The notes under the pieces: model-generated | What the model saw: the letters and a program-made list of their open reading frames with translations, nothing else | Told to the model about the DNA's origin: nothing | The model's database searches: none | Shown: positions 33,852 through 43,852 of the stretch, in pieces | Numbering within the stretch: position 1 is the first letter of the stretch | How the letters are laid out: every line of letters starts with the position of its first letter | DNA from: DATGMP01 sp035293565 | GTDB taxonomy: Bacteria; Pseudomonadota; Alphaproteobacteria; BOG-932; Roseiterribacteraceae | Direction of reading: 5' to 3' | Length of the DNA: 64,000 nucleotides | NCBI GenBank assembly: GCA_035293565.1 | Contig: DATGMP010000080.1 | Location: forward strand, 1-64,000 | Position numbers and translations under genes: made by a program

Positions 33852-36659
33852 ATGCTCGAGGCGGGTGCTGAGCGGATGCAGGTTGGACGCGCTCCTTCGC
33901 TGATCGAGCCGGCGACCGACAACGGCTCGTCGTCTTCGGGAGACCTTGCCCCAAATACCGGATGGTCCTGGGTTGAGAACTCGGCAGTCGCCCGGATGAT
34001 CTCTCGCATACCTGGTCAGATGCTGCTCCTGCTCGGGCTGCATTTCCTTAATTTTGGCGCGCTGCTCGTCACCATTCTCGCGGGCATGTGGGGCGAGGAG
34101 ATCGCCTGGACCCTGCCGGCGCTCGGTTTCTTCATTCTTACGTGGCTCCTCCTGATCCCGATCGTGATTGCCCGGGGGATCCCTGCGGGTCACGAGGAGC
34201 GGTACGACAAGGAGCTTCGGCAGACGCTGACGCGCGTGCTGATGGGGTCGGCCGTCGAGGTCTACGCAATCTCGATGCTGTCGGACTCGCCAACCGTGAT
34301 TCGGCCCTATATCGCGATCTCGCATCTTTGGTGGGGTGCAGTTCTGCTCCCCATTACCTTCTTCTTCTACCGGCCGAAGCGAGAGTTCGCCTCGCGCCTC
34401 GTGTCGGCGTTGAGCGACAATGCCGTCTTTACCCTGATACTCCTGTCCAATAGGACTTATGCCGCTGGCATCTGGCCTATGTATTTGTGGGCGGCGCTCG
34501 GAAACGGCTTCCGGTTCGGCGTCAGACCCCTTCTGTACAACTTGGCCCTGGGCGTGCTCGGCTTTGCGTTGGTCGTGGTCATCAAGCCGGCGTGGCGCAG
34601 CATGCCAGCCCTCACGGTTGGCCTGTTTCTCGCGCAAATTCTGCTTCCGCTCTATGCGAGCGGGTTGATCCGCCGTCTTCATGAGGCAACCGCCGCGGCG
34701 AAGAAGGCGAACGAGGCGAAAACGCGCTTCATCGCGGTGATGAGCCATGAGCTGCGTACGCCGTTGAGCGCTATGTTGGGCACGGTCGGCTTGTTGCGGA
34801 ATTCGGCCCTGAGCGATGACCAGAGGCAGCTTGTGCACCTCATTGGGGGCTCGGGTCAGTCGCTCCTATCGATGATCAACGAGTTGCTGGATTTCTCCGC
34901 GATCGATTCCGGCAAGGTCCATCTCGATATCCGAGACGTCCAGGTTTACGAGCTCCTCGTCTCCACCGTGAATACCCTGGCCACCGCGGCCGCGGAGAAG
35001 GGGCTGGGACTCCAGGCGCATGTCGATTGCCGTCTTCCGCGCAACATACGGACCGACAGTGAGCATGTCCGCCGTATCATCACCAACCTCGTTTGGAACG
35101 CCATCAAGTTCACCAAGGTCGGTCGAATCGACGTCAGCCTGTCGCTGTCTCCTACGCGGGAGCGGCTCGTCATCGAGATCCAGGATACTGGCGTCGGAAT
35201 CCCGGCCGAGAAACAGGCACAGATTTTCGATCCTTTCGTCCAGGGCGACGATCGGGTCGAGCGGGCTTACGAAGGCGTGGGGCTTGGGCTCGCAATCGTA
35301 CGCGAGCTGGTCTCGGTCCATCGCGGACAGATTTCGCTGAAGAGCCAGGTCGGCGTCGGCAGTCGCTTCACGGTCGAGCTGCCCGTGGGGCTCCCGATCG
35401 CCCAGGAGGCCGCGTCGCCCGAGCCGCAAACAGGCGAACGCGTGGCGTTGATCGCCGGAAGCGGTCCGCTGGCCGGAGGCGGTCTCATCGATGCTTGCCG
35501 CGGCTTGGGGCTTTCCTGCAGCTTCGTCGATACCGAGCTCGGTCAGCTGCGTCGCGCGTTGGAGAAGGCGAAGGGCGGCCTGCGGCCGTTGGTTTTCCTC
35601 TCCCACCGCGACATGTCGATCGGCTCGCGCGTCTCTCCGGAGCGGTTCGATGAGTTGGTGAGCCTGATCGAGGCGGAACGAGGGGTGCCGATCCTCGTGC
35701 TGGGCGAGGGGGATTTTGACGAAACGATCGATCCCTATCGAACTCGCGCAAAGGCGACGATCCGCTCCGCCACCCAGATGCAACTCGCGAATGCGCTCTA
35801 TTTCGCGGATCTCGACACGCCCGCCCATGCCGAAGCTTCCTCCGAGGATTACGAGGCCAAGAAGAGGTGCAAATTGCTGCTGGTGGAGGACAACGCCACC
35901 AATCGGCTAATCACCGGCCGCGCGATGAGCGAGGCAGGACATGAGGTGATGGCCGTTTCGAGCGGCGACGAGGCACTCAACGCCCTAGACCGCGGCACGT
36001 TCGATGTCGTCATCATGGACATCAACATGCCGGGCCTCAACGGCTTCGAGACGACCAAGATCATCCGTGCCATCAACTATTCCGAAGCGCTGAGGATCAT
36101 CGGTCTCACCGCCGACGTCACTACCGAGACGAAGCGCCGTTGCCTCGAAGCGGGCATGGATCTCGTCCTCACCAAGCCTGCCTCGGTCTCGGTCATGCTG
36201 AAGGCGATCGACGATCTCGTGACGCATGGCGTTACGAACGTGGTCACCGAGAAGGTGACTTCGATCGAGGCGAACAGCCGTTTCCGCGCGCGCCGGGCGC
36301 CGATCGTCGACGACGCCGGATTCCAGCGCTTGAAGGAAATCGGGGGGCCGAGCTTCATTCTCGAATCCGTCACCCTGTTCCTCGCCGAGGCCGTCGACCT
36401 TCTCGGCGAAATGGAGGACGCGCTCAACGCCTATGATCGTGCGCGAGCGTTCGACATCTTCCATTCGCTCAAGGGCATTTGCGCAAATGTCGGCGCAATG
36501 CGGCTCAGGGAATTGGTCAACACGTTGCGCGATTCCGACAGTCTGATCAGCGAACGCGCGCAGCATATGGCTAAGCTCCGCGAGGAGCTCGGCGTCTTCC
36601 AGACGGAAGTCTCGAAGCGTATCCCCGAACTTCAGGCGATGCCCATGCCGTTCGGTTGA
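33852..36659 (+). CDS. RpfC-like hybrid sensor histidine kinase with REC and HPt
   Basis: A 935-residue phosphorelay protein. The N-terminal 280 residues hold several hydrophobic helices; the stretch WAALGNGFRFGVRPLLYN and the following helices resemble the membrane sensor of RpfC, the Xanthomonas receptor for cis-2-unsaturated fatty acid (DSF) signals. HisKA His is 299 (AVMSHELRTPL), then HATPase, a degenerate receiver (about 530-665), a full receiver with Asp723 (VIMDINMPGLNG), and a C-terminal HPt with His871 (IFHSLKGICANVG). The start is uncertain: TTG 33825, ATG 33852 and ATG 33876 are all possible, none with a strong ribosome site. Confidence 0.85.
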   Translation: MLEAGAERMQVGRAPSLIEPATDNGSSSSGDLAPNTGWSWVENSAVARMISRIPGQMLLLLGLHFLNFGALLVTILAGMWGEEIAWTLPALGFFILTWLLLIPIVIARGIPAGHEERYDKELRQTLTRVLMGSAVEVYAISMLSDSPTVIRPYIAISHLWWGAVLLPITFFFYRPKREFASRLVSALSDNAVFTLILLSNRTYAAGIWPMYLWAALGNGFRFGVRPLLYNLALGVLGFALVVVIKPAWRSMPALTVGLFLAQILLPLYASGLIRRLHEATAAAKKANEAKTRFIAVMSHELRTPLSAMLGTVGLLRNSALSDDQRQLVHLIGGSGQSLLSMINELLDFSAIDSGKVHLDIRDVQVYELLVSTVNTLATAAAEKGLGLQAHVDCRLPRNIRTDSEHVRRIITNLVWNAIKFTKVGRIDVSLSLSPTRERLVIEIQDTGVGIPAEKQAQIFDPFVQGDDRVERAYEGVGLGLAIVRELVSVHRGQISLKSQVGVGSRFTVELPVGLPIAQEAASPEPQTGERVALIAGSGPLAGGGLIDACRGLGLSCSFVDTELGQLRRALEKAKGGLRPLVFLSHRDMSIGSRVSPERFDELVSLIEAERGVPILVLGEGDFDETIDPYRTRAKATIRSATQMQLANALYFADLDTPAHAEASSEDYEAKKRCKLLLVEDNATNRLITGRAMSEAGHEVMAVSSGDEALNALDRGTFDVVIMDINMPGLNGFETTKIIRAINYSEALRIIGLTADVTTETKRRCLEAGMDLVLTKPASVSVMLKAIDDLVTHGVTNVVTEKVTSIEANSRFRARRAPIVDDAGFQRLKEIGGPSFILESVTLFLAEAVDLLGEMEDALNAYDRARAFDIFHSLKGICANVGAMRLRELVNTLRDSDSLISERAQHMAKLREELGVFQTEVSKRIPELQAMPMPFG

Positions 36660-36666
36660 GGCGCCC

Positions 36667-37608
36667 CTAGCGGTAGAGACGGCTGAGCAACCCCAGCAAC
36701 ACTTCGGCCAGGACCTCGCCTTTTTCCTCCTGGACGAAATGACCCGCGTCGGCGATCTCGACATGCGGCTGGCCGCGGGCGCCCGGTACCCTCTCCTGAA
36801 AGACCCTCTCCCAGGCCTTCGTCGAAGGATCGCGATCGCTGAAGGCTGTAAGGAAAGGGCGCCTGAAGGTTTCGAGCACGTCCCAGGCGCGCCGATTCTC
36901 GATCAAGCCGGACATGTCCGGGCGGATCGGTATGCAGCCGGTGATCGCAAGCGCGGCGGCCTTGTAGGATGCATCGGGAAAGGGCGCGTCATAGGCGCGC
37001 AAAATCTCTGCGTTCGGGCGTTCGACGCAGACCCCGGCGACGATCTCCGCCAGAGGCAAATCCTCGGCCTCGCGGCAGGTCCTTGCCCAGGCCTCGATCT
37101 GCTCGCCCGGCCAGCCGTCAACGCCTCTCGGTGGCGGTTCGAAATTGGGCAGCAGCGTGTTGGTGGTGAGCACGGCGTCGAAGCGATGCGGCATTTGGCT
37201 CAGAACGCGTAGCCCGATCGGGCCGCCCCAATCCTGGGAGACGAGCGTGATCCGTTGCAGATCGAGCGCTTCCACGAATTGGCAGAGCCAATCGACAAAA
37301 ACCTGATAGCTGTAGCTGTCTCGGTCCGCGAGCTTGTCGGATCGACCGAAGCCGATATAGTCGGGCGCAACGGCGCGATAGCCGGCCGCGGCCACGGGCG
37401 GGATCATCTTGCGGTAGAGGTAGGACCAGGTCGGCTCCCCGTGCAGCATGAGCACCACCGGCGCATCCGCGGGACCCTCATCGAGGCGGTGCATGCGCAA
37501 GGGACCGAACTTCGCATCCTCGATCGTCAGATAACGGGGCGCGAATGTGTAGCCGGTCAAGCCGACGAAGCGCTCATCTGGCGTTCGTATGACAGAGCCG
37601 TTTTTCAC
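36667..37608 (-). CDS. Haloalkane dehalogenase, DhlA/HLD-I type
   Basis: A 313-residue alpha/beta hydrolase. The oxyanion segment is HGEPTW (56-61). The nucleophile Asp126 is followed by halide-binding Trp127 (VSQDWGGP). A cap-domain Trp lies at 174, the second acid in FSDRDP (258/260), and the base His290 is in DAGHFVQEE. These positions track the DhlA set (Asp124, Trp125, Trp175, Asp260, His289) almost one to one, so dehalogenation of halogenated alkanes is likely. It runs convergent with the RpfC-like kinase, 7 bases from its stop. Confidence 0.88.
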   Translation of the reverse strand: MKNGSVIRTPDERFVGLTGYTFAPRYLTIEDAKFGPLRMHRLDEGPADAPVVLMLHGEPTWSYLYRKMIPPVAAAGYRAVAPDYIGFGRSDKLADRDSYSYQVFVDWLCQFVEALDLQRITLVSQDWGGPIGLRVLSQMPHRFDAVLTTNTLLPNFEPPPRGVDGWPGEQIEAWARTCREAEDLPLAEIVAGVCVERPNAEILRAYDAPFPDASYKAAALAITGCIPIRPDMSGLIENRRAWDVLETFRRPFLTAFSDRDPSTKAWERVFQERVPGARGQPHVEIADAGHFVQEEKGEVLAEVLLGLLSRLYR

Positions 37609-37641
37609 AACAGAACCGCCATTGTTCGGGTTTCGACGTGT

Positions 37642-38550
37642 TCAGCCTGACTCCGTCAGCAAAACGTCCGTCTGCTCGTACCCGTATTTGTAAAGCAGAG
37701 TGCGGAAGGCGCGCTCGGTCATTTGCTGATAGGAGCTAGGTCCGACGATGATTTCGGTGAGCGGCAGCCGATCGCTCGCGTCGCCGATCTCGAGGTCAAT
37801 ATAGAGCGAGGTATAGAGGGGTCTGGCTAGGGCCTTGATACGCCGCGCGCCGACCGGCGTCTGGCCGGCATTGACGACAATGAGCCGCCACTCGTTTTCA
37901 TCAGCGAGATCCGATCGTTTCATCAGCGCGCCGAACAAAGCGAGCTCGCGGATTACGGTACGGGCGAGATTGATACCGACCTCGGGCGAGCGGTCGGCCT
38001 TCGTCGCGTAGAGCCGGTCGATCAGATCGAGTCCCCGCCCCATGATCGCGATCTTGATATCGTCGTCATAACAGCAAGGAGCGAGAAAGGCGCCGCCAGT
38101 CTCCGCCGCACGGGCCAACGCTTGCGGCGCGAAACCCAGAGCGACGCCATGCCCGCCGGAGTGCAAAGCTTCCCAATGACGCTGTGAGTCCCTGAGCTCG
38201 GTGAAGGTCACCAGCCAGACATCGGGCGGAACGTATTGGCCGACTTCCGAGAGATACCGTGAGACAAGCGCGTCGAGCCGTAGGCTGCGCTCGCTGCGAT
38301 CGCGCTCGAGACGAAGCGCCATCGCCTCCTGGAAGCAATCAACGGCATGCTGAATCTCGCGCCCATCGCTGAGATAGAGGATATTGGTCGCCCGAAAGGC
38401 GCAACCATCCAGAATGTCGGCGGCGGCCTGCCCGTCGGTGTAGTGGTAGAGTGGTCGTGCCGGGACGCGGAGCAGGCCGGTAAACTCCCGCCGCATATAT
38501 TCTTGGAGCTGCTTCCGGTCTTCGTTAGTGATGCCGGCGGTTTCCGCCAT
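37642..38550 (-). CDS. DUF2971 domain protein
   Basis: A 302-residue soluble protein. The pattern LYHYTD near residue 35, then NILYLSDGREIQHA, TFTELRDSQRHWEAL with GGHGVALGF, then LADENEWRLI and EIIVGP, is the DUF2971 signature. The biochemical role of this family is not known to me; members are scattered and often sit in accessory or defence-rich regions. Here it follows secA by 89 bases on the same strand and precedes the dehalogenase. Base composition looks like that of its neighbours. Confidence 0.75.
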   Translation of the reverse strand: MAETAGITNEDRKQLQEYMRREFTGLLRVPARPLYHYTDGQAAADILDGCAFRATNILYLSDGREIQHAVDCFQEAMALRLERDRSERSLRLDALVSRYLSEVGQYVPPDVWLVTFTELRDSQRHWEALHSGGHGVALGFAPQALARAAETGGAFLAPCCYDDDIKIAIMGRGLDLIDRLYATKADRSPEVGINLARTVIRELALFGALMKRSDLADENEWRLIVVNAGQTPVGARRIKALARPLYTSLYIDLEIGDASDRLPLTEIIVGPSSYQQMTERAFRTLLYKYGYEQTDVLLTESG

Positions 38551-38639
38551 TCTTTCCTCCCGTTCGACGTTCTTTATCTAATACGAGAACTGGGGGGAAT
38601 TGCGAGAGTGCTGCTCGCGTGCAGGGAATTCTTGAGGGA

Positions 38640-41315
38640 TCAGACCGAGGCGCCGTGGCAATGCTTGTATTTCTTGCCGCTGCCGCACGGGCAAGGAGCG
38701 TTGCGCGCGACTTTGGGCCGCTCGTCCATGAGCGCCACCGAGACGTCGGCCATGACCTCCGGCTCCATGTCGAGCGCGGGGTCGCGGCGGGTCTCGTGCA
38801 TCTCAAGAGAAGGGGGTGGCGGAACGATCTCTTCGGGTGCGGCCCGGCGGAACTCGATATTGGCCAGATAACGCGTCACTTGCTCGCGGACTTCGTCGAG
38901 CATGTCGGCGAAAAGCTGGAAGGCCTCGCGCTTGTACTCGTTTAGGGGATCGCGCTGGCCGTACGCCCTGAGGTTGATACCCTGGCGCAGGTGGTCCAGC
39001 GCCAGCAGATGCTCCTTCCAGGTCTGGTCCAGGATCTGGAGTAGCAAGCTGCGCTCGACCTGGCCCATCAACTCCATGCCGTACGTCGCGACCTTGGCCG
39101 CGGTCTGTTCATCGGATGCCGCTATGACACGCTCGAGAACCGTTTCATTGCCGATGCCGGGCTCCTCGGCCCACTCCTCCACCGGCGGCTCGATTCCGAG
39201 CGTGTCTTTGAGCTCGATCTTGATGGCATCGAGGTTCCACTGCTCGGAATAGGAATTGGGCGGAATGTGGCGGTTGACGATGCGCTCGGCCACCTCGTGT
39301 CGCATGTCGGCGACGATTCCGGCGACATCGGTCGCGGAAATGACCTCCTTGCGCTGCTCGTAGATGACCTTGCGCTGGTCGTTCATCACGTCGTCGTATT
39401 TCAGCAGATTCTTGCGAATCTCGAAGTGCTGTTGCTCGACCTTCTTTTGGGCCCGCTCGAGCGCTTTGTTGATCCACGGATGGACGATCGCCTCGCCCTC
39501 CTGGATGCCTAGCCGCTGCAATACGCCGTCCATGCGTTGCATCCCATAGATGCGCATCAGGTCGTCTTCCAACGATAGGAAGAACTTCGAGTTGCCCGGA
39601 TCGCCCTGCCGGCCCGACCGGCCGCGGAGCTGATTGTCGATCCGGCGCGATTCGTGGCGCTCGGTGCCCATGACATAGAGGCCGCCGGCCTGCTTCACGA
39701 GCTCGCGCGCCGCTTCGATCTCGGACCGGATCTCGGCGATCTTGGCCTCGCGCGCTTCGCCCTCGAGGCCCTCAGCCTCCTGGCGGACGCGCATCTCCAA
39801 ATTGCCGCCCAGCTGGATGTCGGTGCCGCGGCCGGCCATGTTGGTCGCGATGGTGACCGCGCCGGGCCGGCCCGCCTGGGCGATGATCATAGCCTCCTGC
39901 TCGTGATAGCGGGCGTTGAGGACCGCGTGTGGTATCCGCCGCTTCTTGAGCAGCTGCGACAGATGCTCGGATTTCTCGATCGAGACGGTACCCACCAGCA
40001 CCGGCTGCTGGCGCTTGCGGGCTTCGTCGATAAGGATCACGATCGCTTCGTTCTTTTCGGCGGCCGTCCGGTAGACTTCGTCGTCCTCGTCCTTGCGCTG
40101 CACTGGCTGATTGGTCGGCATCTCGACCACGTCCAGCTTGTAGATCTCGCTGAACTCCGCTGCTTCGGTCATCGCCGTGCCGGTCATGCCGGCCAGCTTG
40201 GGATACATGCGGAAGTAATTCTGGAAGGTGATCGAGGCCAGCGTCTGGTTTTCCTGCTGGATCGTCACGCGCTCCTTGGCTTCGAGCGCCTGGTGTAGCC
40301 CTTCCGAATAGCGCCGTCCCGGCATCATGCGCCCTGTGAATTCGTCAATGATGACGACCTTGTCGTCCTTGACGATGTAATCGACGTCGCGCGTGAAGAG
40401 CTTGTGGGCCCGCAGAGCCTGATTCACATGGTGGACGAGGCTCACATTGTGGACGTCGTAGAGGGTGCCCGCGGCGAGCAGTCCCGCCTCACGCAGCAGC
40501 TCCTCGATCTTCTCGACGCCGCTCTCGTTGAGGGCAACGGTCTTGTGCTTCTCGTCCTTGTCATAATCCTCGGGATCGAGCCGAGGGATCACGAGATCGA
40601 CCCGCTGATAGAGCTCGGAGGAATCCTGCGCCGGGCCGGAAATGATGAGCGGCGTCCGGGCCTCGTCGATCAGGATTGAATCCACCTCGTCGACGATGCC
40701 GAAATTGAACGGCCGCTGGACCATCTCTTCCAGCCGGTACTTCATATTGTCGCGTAGATAGTCGAAGCCGAACTCGTTGTTCGTGCCATAGGTCACGTCC
40801 GCGGCATAGGCATCGCGGCGCTCATGGTCGTCCAGCCCATGGACGATGCACCCGACCGTCAGTCCGAGGAAGCGGTAGATCTGACCCATCCAGCCACTGT
40901 CGCGCTGGGCCAGGTAGTCGTTGACGGTGACGACATGGACGCCCTTGCCGGAGAGCGCATTCAGATAGACGGCCAAGGTGGCCACGAGGGTCTTGCCCTC
41001 GCCGGTCTTCATCTCGGCGATCTTGCCTTGGTGGAGCACCATGCCGCCCATGAGCTGGACGTCGAAATGTCGCTGACCGAGCGTGCGCTTGGCTGCCTCG
41101 CGGACGACCGCGAAGGCTTCCGGGAGGATGTCGTCGAGGGTCTCGCCTTGGTCCAGGCGGCCGCGTAGCAGAGCCGTCTGGCCCCGCAGCTCGTCGTCCG
41201 ACAGTGGCGCGTAGGTCGCTTCCAGCGCGTTGATCCGCTCGACGGTCGAGCGGAGGCTTTTGACGACGCGGTCGTTCGCGGTACCGAAAAGTCTGCGGGC
41301 GACCGCACCGATCAT
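38640..41315 (-). CDS. secA: Protein translocase ATPase SecA
   Basis: An 891-residue motor of the Sec pathway. Walker A lies in [13 protein letters not shown] near residue 105. The DEAD-type box region is [17 protein letters not shown]. The preprotein cross-linking domain, [13 protein letters not shown] motif and helical scaffold are all present. The C-terminal zinc finger reads [14 protein letters not shown], which binds SecB and lipid. Length is normal. It is divergent from the PPIase gene. Confidence 0.98.
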   Translation of the reverse strand: MIGAVARRLFGTANDRVVKSLRSTVERINALEATYAPLSDDELRGQTALLRGRLDQGETLDDILPEAFAVVREAAKRTLGQRHFDVQLMGGMVLHQGKIAEMKTGEGKTLVATLAVYLNALSGKGVHVVTVNDYLAQRDSGWMGQIYRFLGLTVGCIVHGLDDHERRDAYAADVTYGTNNEFGFDYLRDNMKYRLEEMVQRPFNFGIVDEVDSILIDEARTPLIISGPAQDSSELYQRVDLVIPRLDPEDYDKDEKHKTVALNESGVEKIEELLREAGLLAAGTLYDVHNVSLVHHVNQALRAHKLFTRDVDYIVKDDKVVIIDEFTGRMMPGRRYSEGLHQALEAKERVTIQQENQTLASITFQNYFRMYPKLAGMTGTAMTEAAEFSEIYKLDVVEMPTNQPVQRKDEDDEVYRTAAEKNEAIVILIDEARKRQQPVLVGTVSIEKSEHLSQLLKKRRIPHAVLNARYHEQEAMIIAQAGRPGAVTIATNMAGRGTDIQLGGNLEMRVRQEAEGLEGEAREAKIAEIRSEIEAARELVKQAGGLYVMGTERHESRRIDNQLRGRSGRQGDPGNSKFFLSLEDDLMRIYGMQRMDGVLQRLGIQEGEAIVHPWINKALERAQKKVEQQHFEIRKNLLKYDDVMNDQRKVIYEQRKEVISATDVAGIVADMRHEVAERIVNRHIPPNSYSEQWNLDAIKIELKDTLGIEPPVEEWAEEPGIGNETVLERVIAASDEQTAAKVATYGMELMGQVERSLLLQILDQTWKEHLLALDHLRQGINLRAYGQRDPLNEYKREAFQLFADMLDEVREQVTRYLANIEFRRAAPEEIVPPPPSLEMHETRRDPALDMEPEVMADVSVALMDERPKVARNAPCPCGSGKKYKHCHGASV

Positions 41316-41475
41316 TGGGAATACCTGCCTAAGGGCTCAAAGCGCCGGAATGAAGCCGAAAACGCGGGAACTCCCGTCAGATAAGGGTGCGCCCCCGCCC
41401 TGTCAACGAACCGCCCATAACCGTAAAAGGTTAAAATACCGGCCCAAAAATGGCCATCTGGCATGCCGGGGGTCC

Positions 41476-41503
41476 TTGTAAGCGGATTTGCTCGGTGTAG
41501 TAT
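41476..41503 (+). promoter_or_regulatory. Possible sigma70-type promoter for the PPIase-argJ operon
   Basis: TTGTAA (41476-41481) and TAGTAT (41498-41503) are separated by 16 bases, about 75 bp upstream of the PPIase start. The 41316-41577 spacer between secA and this gene otherwise shows only short GC-rich inverted repeats. Confidence 0.4.
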
Positions 41504-41576
41504 GCGCCACCCCGGGAGCCCCGGCGCACCTTGCTGCTGCGATGCGCTCCCCTTTGTCTCGGAGCGTCTCCCTACC

Positions 41577-42602
41577 ATGGCTTCTTCTTCCTCAAGCGGG
41601 CCGATGACCGCGATTGTCGTTATCGTAGTTGCCGCGATCGCCGGCGGCGCCGGCTATTATTTCGGTATGCATGGCGGCGGCTCCGCCTCCGGCCCGGCTA
41701 TGGTTTCGGCGCCCGCGGGCGCCGGGCCTGTGCAGGCCAAGGTCAATGGCCAGCCGATCTACAAATCCGAGGTCGATGCTTTCATCGCCGACCTGGGCGA
41801 CCAGGCCAAGCAGATGCCCGAGGGGGAGCTGAGGAGCCGCGTCCTCGACCGGCTGATCGATTTGAAGCTGGCGAGCGAAAAGGCGGAGGCCCAGAAGCTC
41901 GACGAGGATCCGGCCGTGCGCCAGCGGATCGCCAATGGCGAGATGGCGACCCTGGCCGACGTCTATCTCGAGCGTACCGCCAAGGCGAAGATCAACGACA
42001 GCGTGCTGAAGGCCAAATACGACGAGCTCGTGAAGCAGGCTCAACCGGTTGAAGAGGTCCGCGCCCGCCACATTCTCGTCAAGACGGAACAAGAGGCCAA
42101 AGACATCATCAAGCAGCTCGATAAGGGCGCTGATTTCGAGGCCCTCGCCAAGGAGAAATCCACCGATCCGGGCAGCGGAGAAAGCGGCGGCGATCTCGGT
42201 TATTTCACCAAGGACAAGATGGTGCCGGAATTCGCCGACGCGGCCTTCAAGCTCGACAAGGGCAAATACACCGAGACCCCGGTCCACAGTCAGTATGGCT
42301 GGCACGTGATCCAGGTTCTGGACAAGCGGAACCAGCCGCTGCCGACCTTCGACCAAGTCAAGCCGCAGCTCTCCGCGATGGTGCTCCAGGAAGAAGAGCA
42401 CAAGGCTTTGGACGACGTTCGCAACGGCGCCAATATCGAGCGCTTCAATTCGGACGGCACTCCCATCGCGGCGGCGCCCGCGAGCTCGCCCGCGGCAACG
42501 GCCCCGGCTGCTCCCGCCCAAGCCCCGGCGGCCGCCCCTGCAGCCTCGGCCCCGGCTGCACCGGCCCAGCCGGCACCGGCGCCCGCTCCCGCGACGAAAT
42601 AG
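41577..42602 (+). CDS. Membrane-anchored parvulin-type peptidyl-prolyl isomerase
   Basis: A 341-residue protein. One membrane anchor (about residues 11-28) is followed by a SurA-like helical region and a PpiC/parvulin domain at about 160-270 (ARHILVKTEQEAKD, then SGGDLGYFTKDKMVPEF and YGWHVIQVLD). The last 45 residues are nearly all Ala and Pro, a low-complexity tail. It would fold exported proteins in the periplasm. I chose ATG 41577 with GGAG at 41561-41564; the longer upstream frame is Cys-rich and not protein-like. argJ begins 8 bases after its stop. Confidence 0.9.
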   Translation: MASSSSSGPMTAIVVIVVAAIAGGAGYYFGMHGGGSASGPAMVSAPAGAGPVQAKVNGQPIYKSEVDAFIADLGDQAKQMPEGELRSRVLDRLIDLKLASEKAEAQKLDEDPAVRQRIANGEMATLADVYLERTAKAKINDSVLKAKYDELVKQAQPVEEVRARHILVKTEQEAKDIIKQLDKGADFEALAKEKSTDPGSGESGGDLGYFTKDKMVPEFADAAFKLDKGKYTETPVHSQYGWHVIQVLDKRNQPLPTFDQVKPQLSAMVLQEEEHKALDDVRNGANIERFNSDGTPIAAAPASSPAATAPAAPAQAPAAAPAASAPAAPAQPAPAPAPATK

Positions 42603-42610
42603 GCGTCGCC

Positions 42611-43846
42611 TTGGCGACGCCGCCGCTCTCGCCCCTCGCGCCGGCCGCGACGCCGACCCTGCCGGCGATCGCGGGAGTTCGCCTCGCGGCAGCCGCCATC
42701 GGTCTCAAAAAGAACGGCGGCCGGGACCTGATGCTGGCCGAGCTCGCGCCGGGGACCACCATTGCCGGCGCCTTGACGCGCTCGCTCTGCCCTTCGGCGC
42801 CCGTGGAATGGTGCCGTCATGCTCTCAAGGGCGGAAAGGCGCGGGCCTTCGTCGTCAATTCCGGCAACGCCAATGCCTTCACCGGCAATGCCGGCGACAA
42901 GACCGTCTCGGCCACGGTTAAGGCGGCAGTGAGGTTGTTCGATTGCAGGGCGACCGAAATCTTCGTCGCTTCGACCGGCGTCATCGGTCAGCCCGTGCCT
43001 CCCGATCATATCGCGGCGGCACTCCCCAAGCTCTCGAAATCGCTGAGCAAGTCAGCCTGGAAAGCGGCAGCCGAGGCGATCCGGACCACCGATACTTTCG
43101 CCAAGATGGTCACCCGGAAAGCCAAGATCGGGGACAGCACTGTCACCATCAACGGTATCGCCAAAGGCTCGGGTATGATCGCCCCCGACATGGCGACGAT
43201 GCTGGCGTTCTTTTTCACCGACGCGAAGGTACCCGCCGGCGTCCTCGACGAGATCGTGCACCGCGCCGTCAAGCGCTCGTTCAATTGCATCACGGTCGAC
43301 GGCGACACCTCGACCAGCGATACGGTGCTATTCGCGGCGACCGGCGCCGCCAAGCATCCCAGGGTGAGCAACGCCGGCGACAAGCTCCTCAAGCCCTTTC
43401 GCGCCGCGGTCGAGGACGCGATGGTCGAGCTGGCTCAGCTGATTGTTCGCGATGGCGAGGGGGCCGGCAAGTTCGTGACGATTCGCGTGAAGGGCGCGAT
43501 GTCGTCCGGTGCCGCCCGCAGGATCGGACTCTCCGTCGCGAACTCCCCGCTGGTCAAGACGGCCATCGCGGGCGAGGACGCGAATTGGGGACGCATCGTG
43601 ATGGCTGTGGGAAAAGCCGGTGAGCGCGCCGATCGCGACCGGCTCGGCATCTCGATCGGCGGCGTGCCGATCACCAGCAAGGGGCAGATCGTCGAGGGTT
43701 ATGACGAGACTCCGGTCGCCGCCCACATGAAGGGCCCGGAAATCGACATCGAGATCGATATCGCTTTGGGGAGGGGCAGCGCTACGGTCTGGACCTGCGA
43801 CCTCACTCACCGCTACATCGACATCAATGGAAGCTATCGAAGCTGA
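42611..43846 (+). CDS. argJ: Bifunctional ornithine acetyltransferase / N-acetylglutamate synthase
   Basis: A 411-residue enzyme that recycles the acetyl group in arginine synthesis. The self-cleavage site is between Ala195 and Thr196 in GMIAPDMATMLAFF; Thr196 becomes the nucleophile of the beta chain. VVNSGNANAFTGNAG and the terminal LTHRYIDINGSYRS are family hallmarks. The start is TTG 42611, the only start that keeps the conserved N-terminus close to the PPIase stop. Confidence 0.96.
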   Translation: MATPPLSPLAPAATPTLPAIAGVRLAAAAIGLKKNGGRDLMLAELAPGTTIAGALTRSLCPSAPVEWCRHALKGGKARAFVVNSGNANAFTGNAGDKTVSATVKAAVRLFDCRATEIFVASTGVIGQPVPPDHIAAALPKLSKSLSKSAWKAAAEAIRTTDTFAKMVTRKAKIGDSTVTINGIAKGSGMIAPDMATMLAFFFTDAKVPAGVLDEIVHRAVKRSFNCITVDGDTSTSDTVLFAATGAAKHPRVSNAGDKLLKPFRAAVEDAMVELAQLIVRDGEGAGKFVTIRVKGAMSSGAARRIGLSVANSPLVKTAIAGEDANWGRIVMAVGKAGERADRDRLGISIGGVPITSKGQIVEGYDETPVAAHMKGPEIDIEIDIALGRGSATVWTCDLTHRYIDINGSYRS

Positions 43847-43852
43847 TAGGCC

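Noticed and set aside
33561..34838. 425-residue minus-strand ORF
   Set aside because: Covers the N-terminal part of the RpfC-like kinase in antisense and the 5' end of desaturase 2; charged low-complexity sequence.
34866..35828. 320-residue minus-strand ORF
   Set aside because: Antisense to the kinase and receiver domains, which are clearly real.
41592..42521. 309-residue minus-strand ORF
   Set aside because: Antisense of the PPIase; Leu/Gly-rich mirror with no motif.
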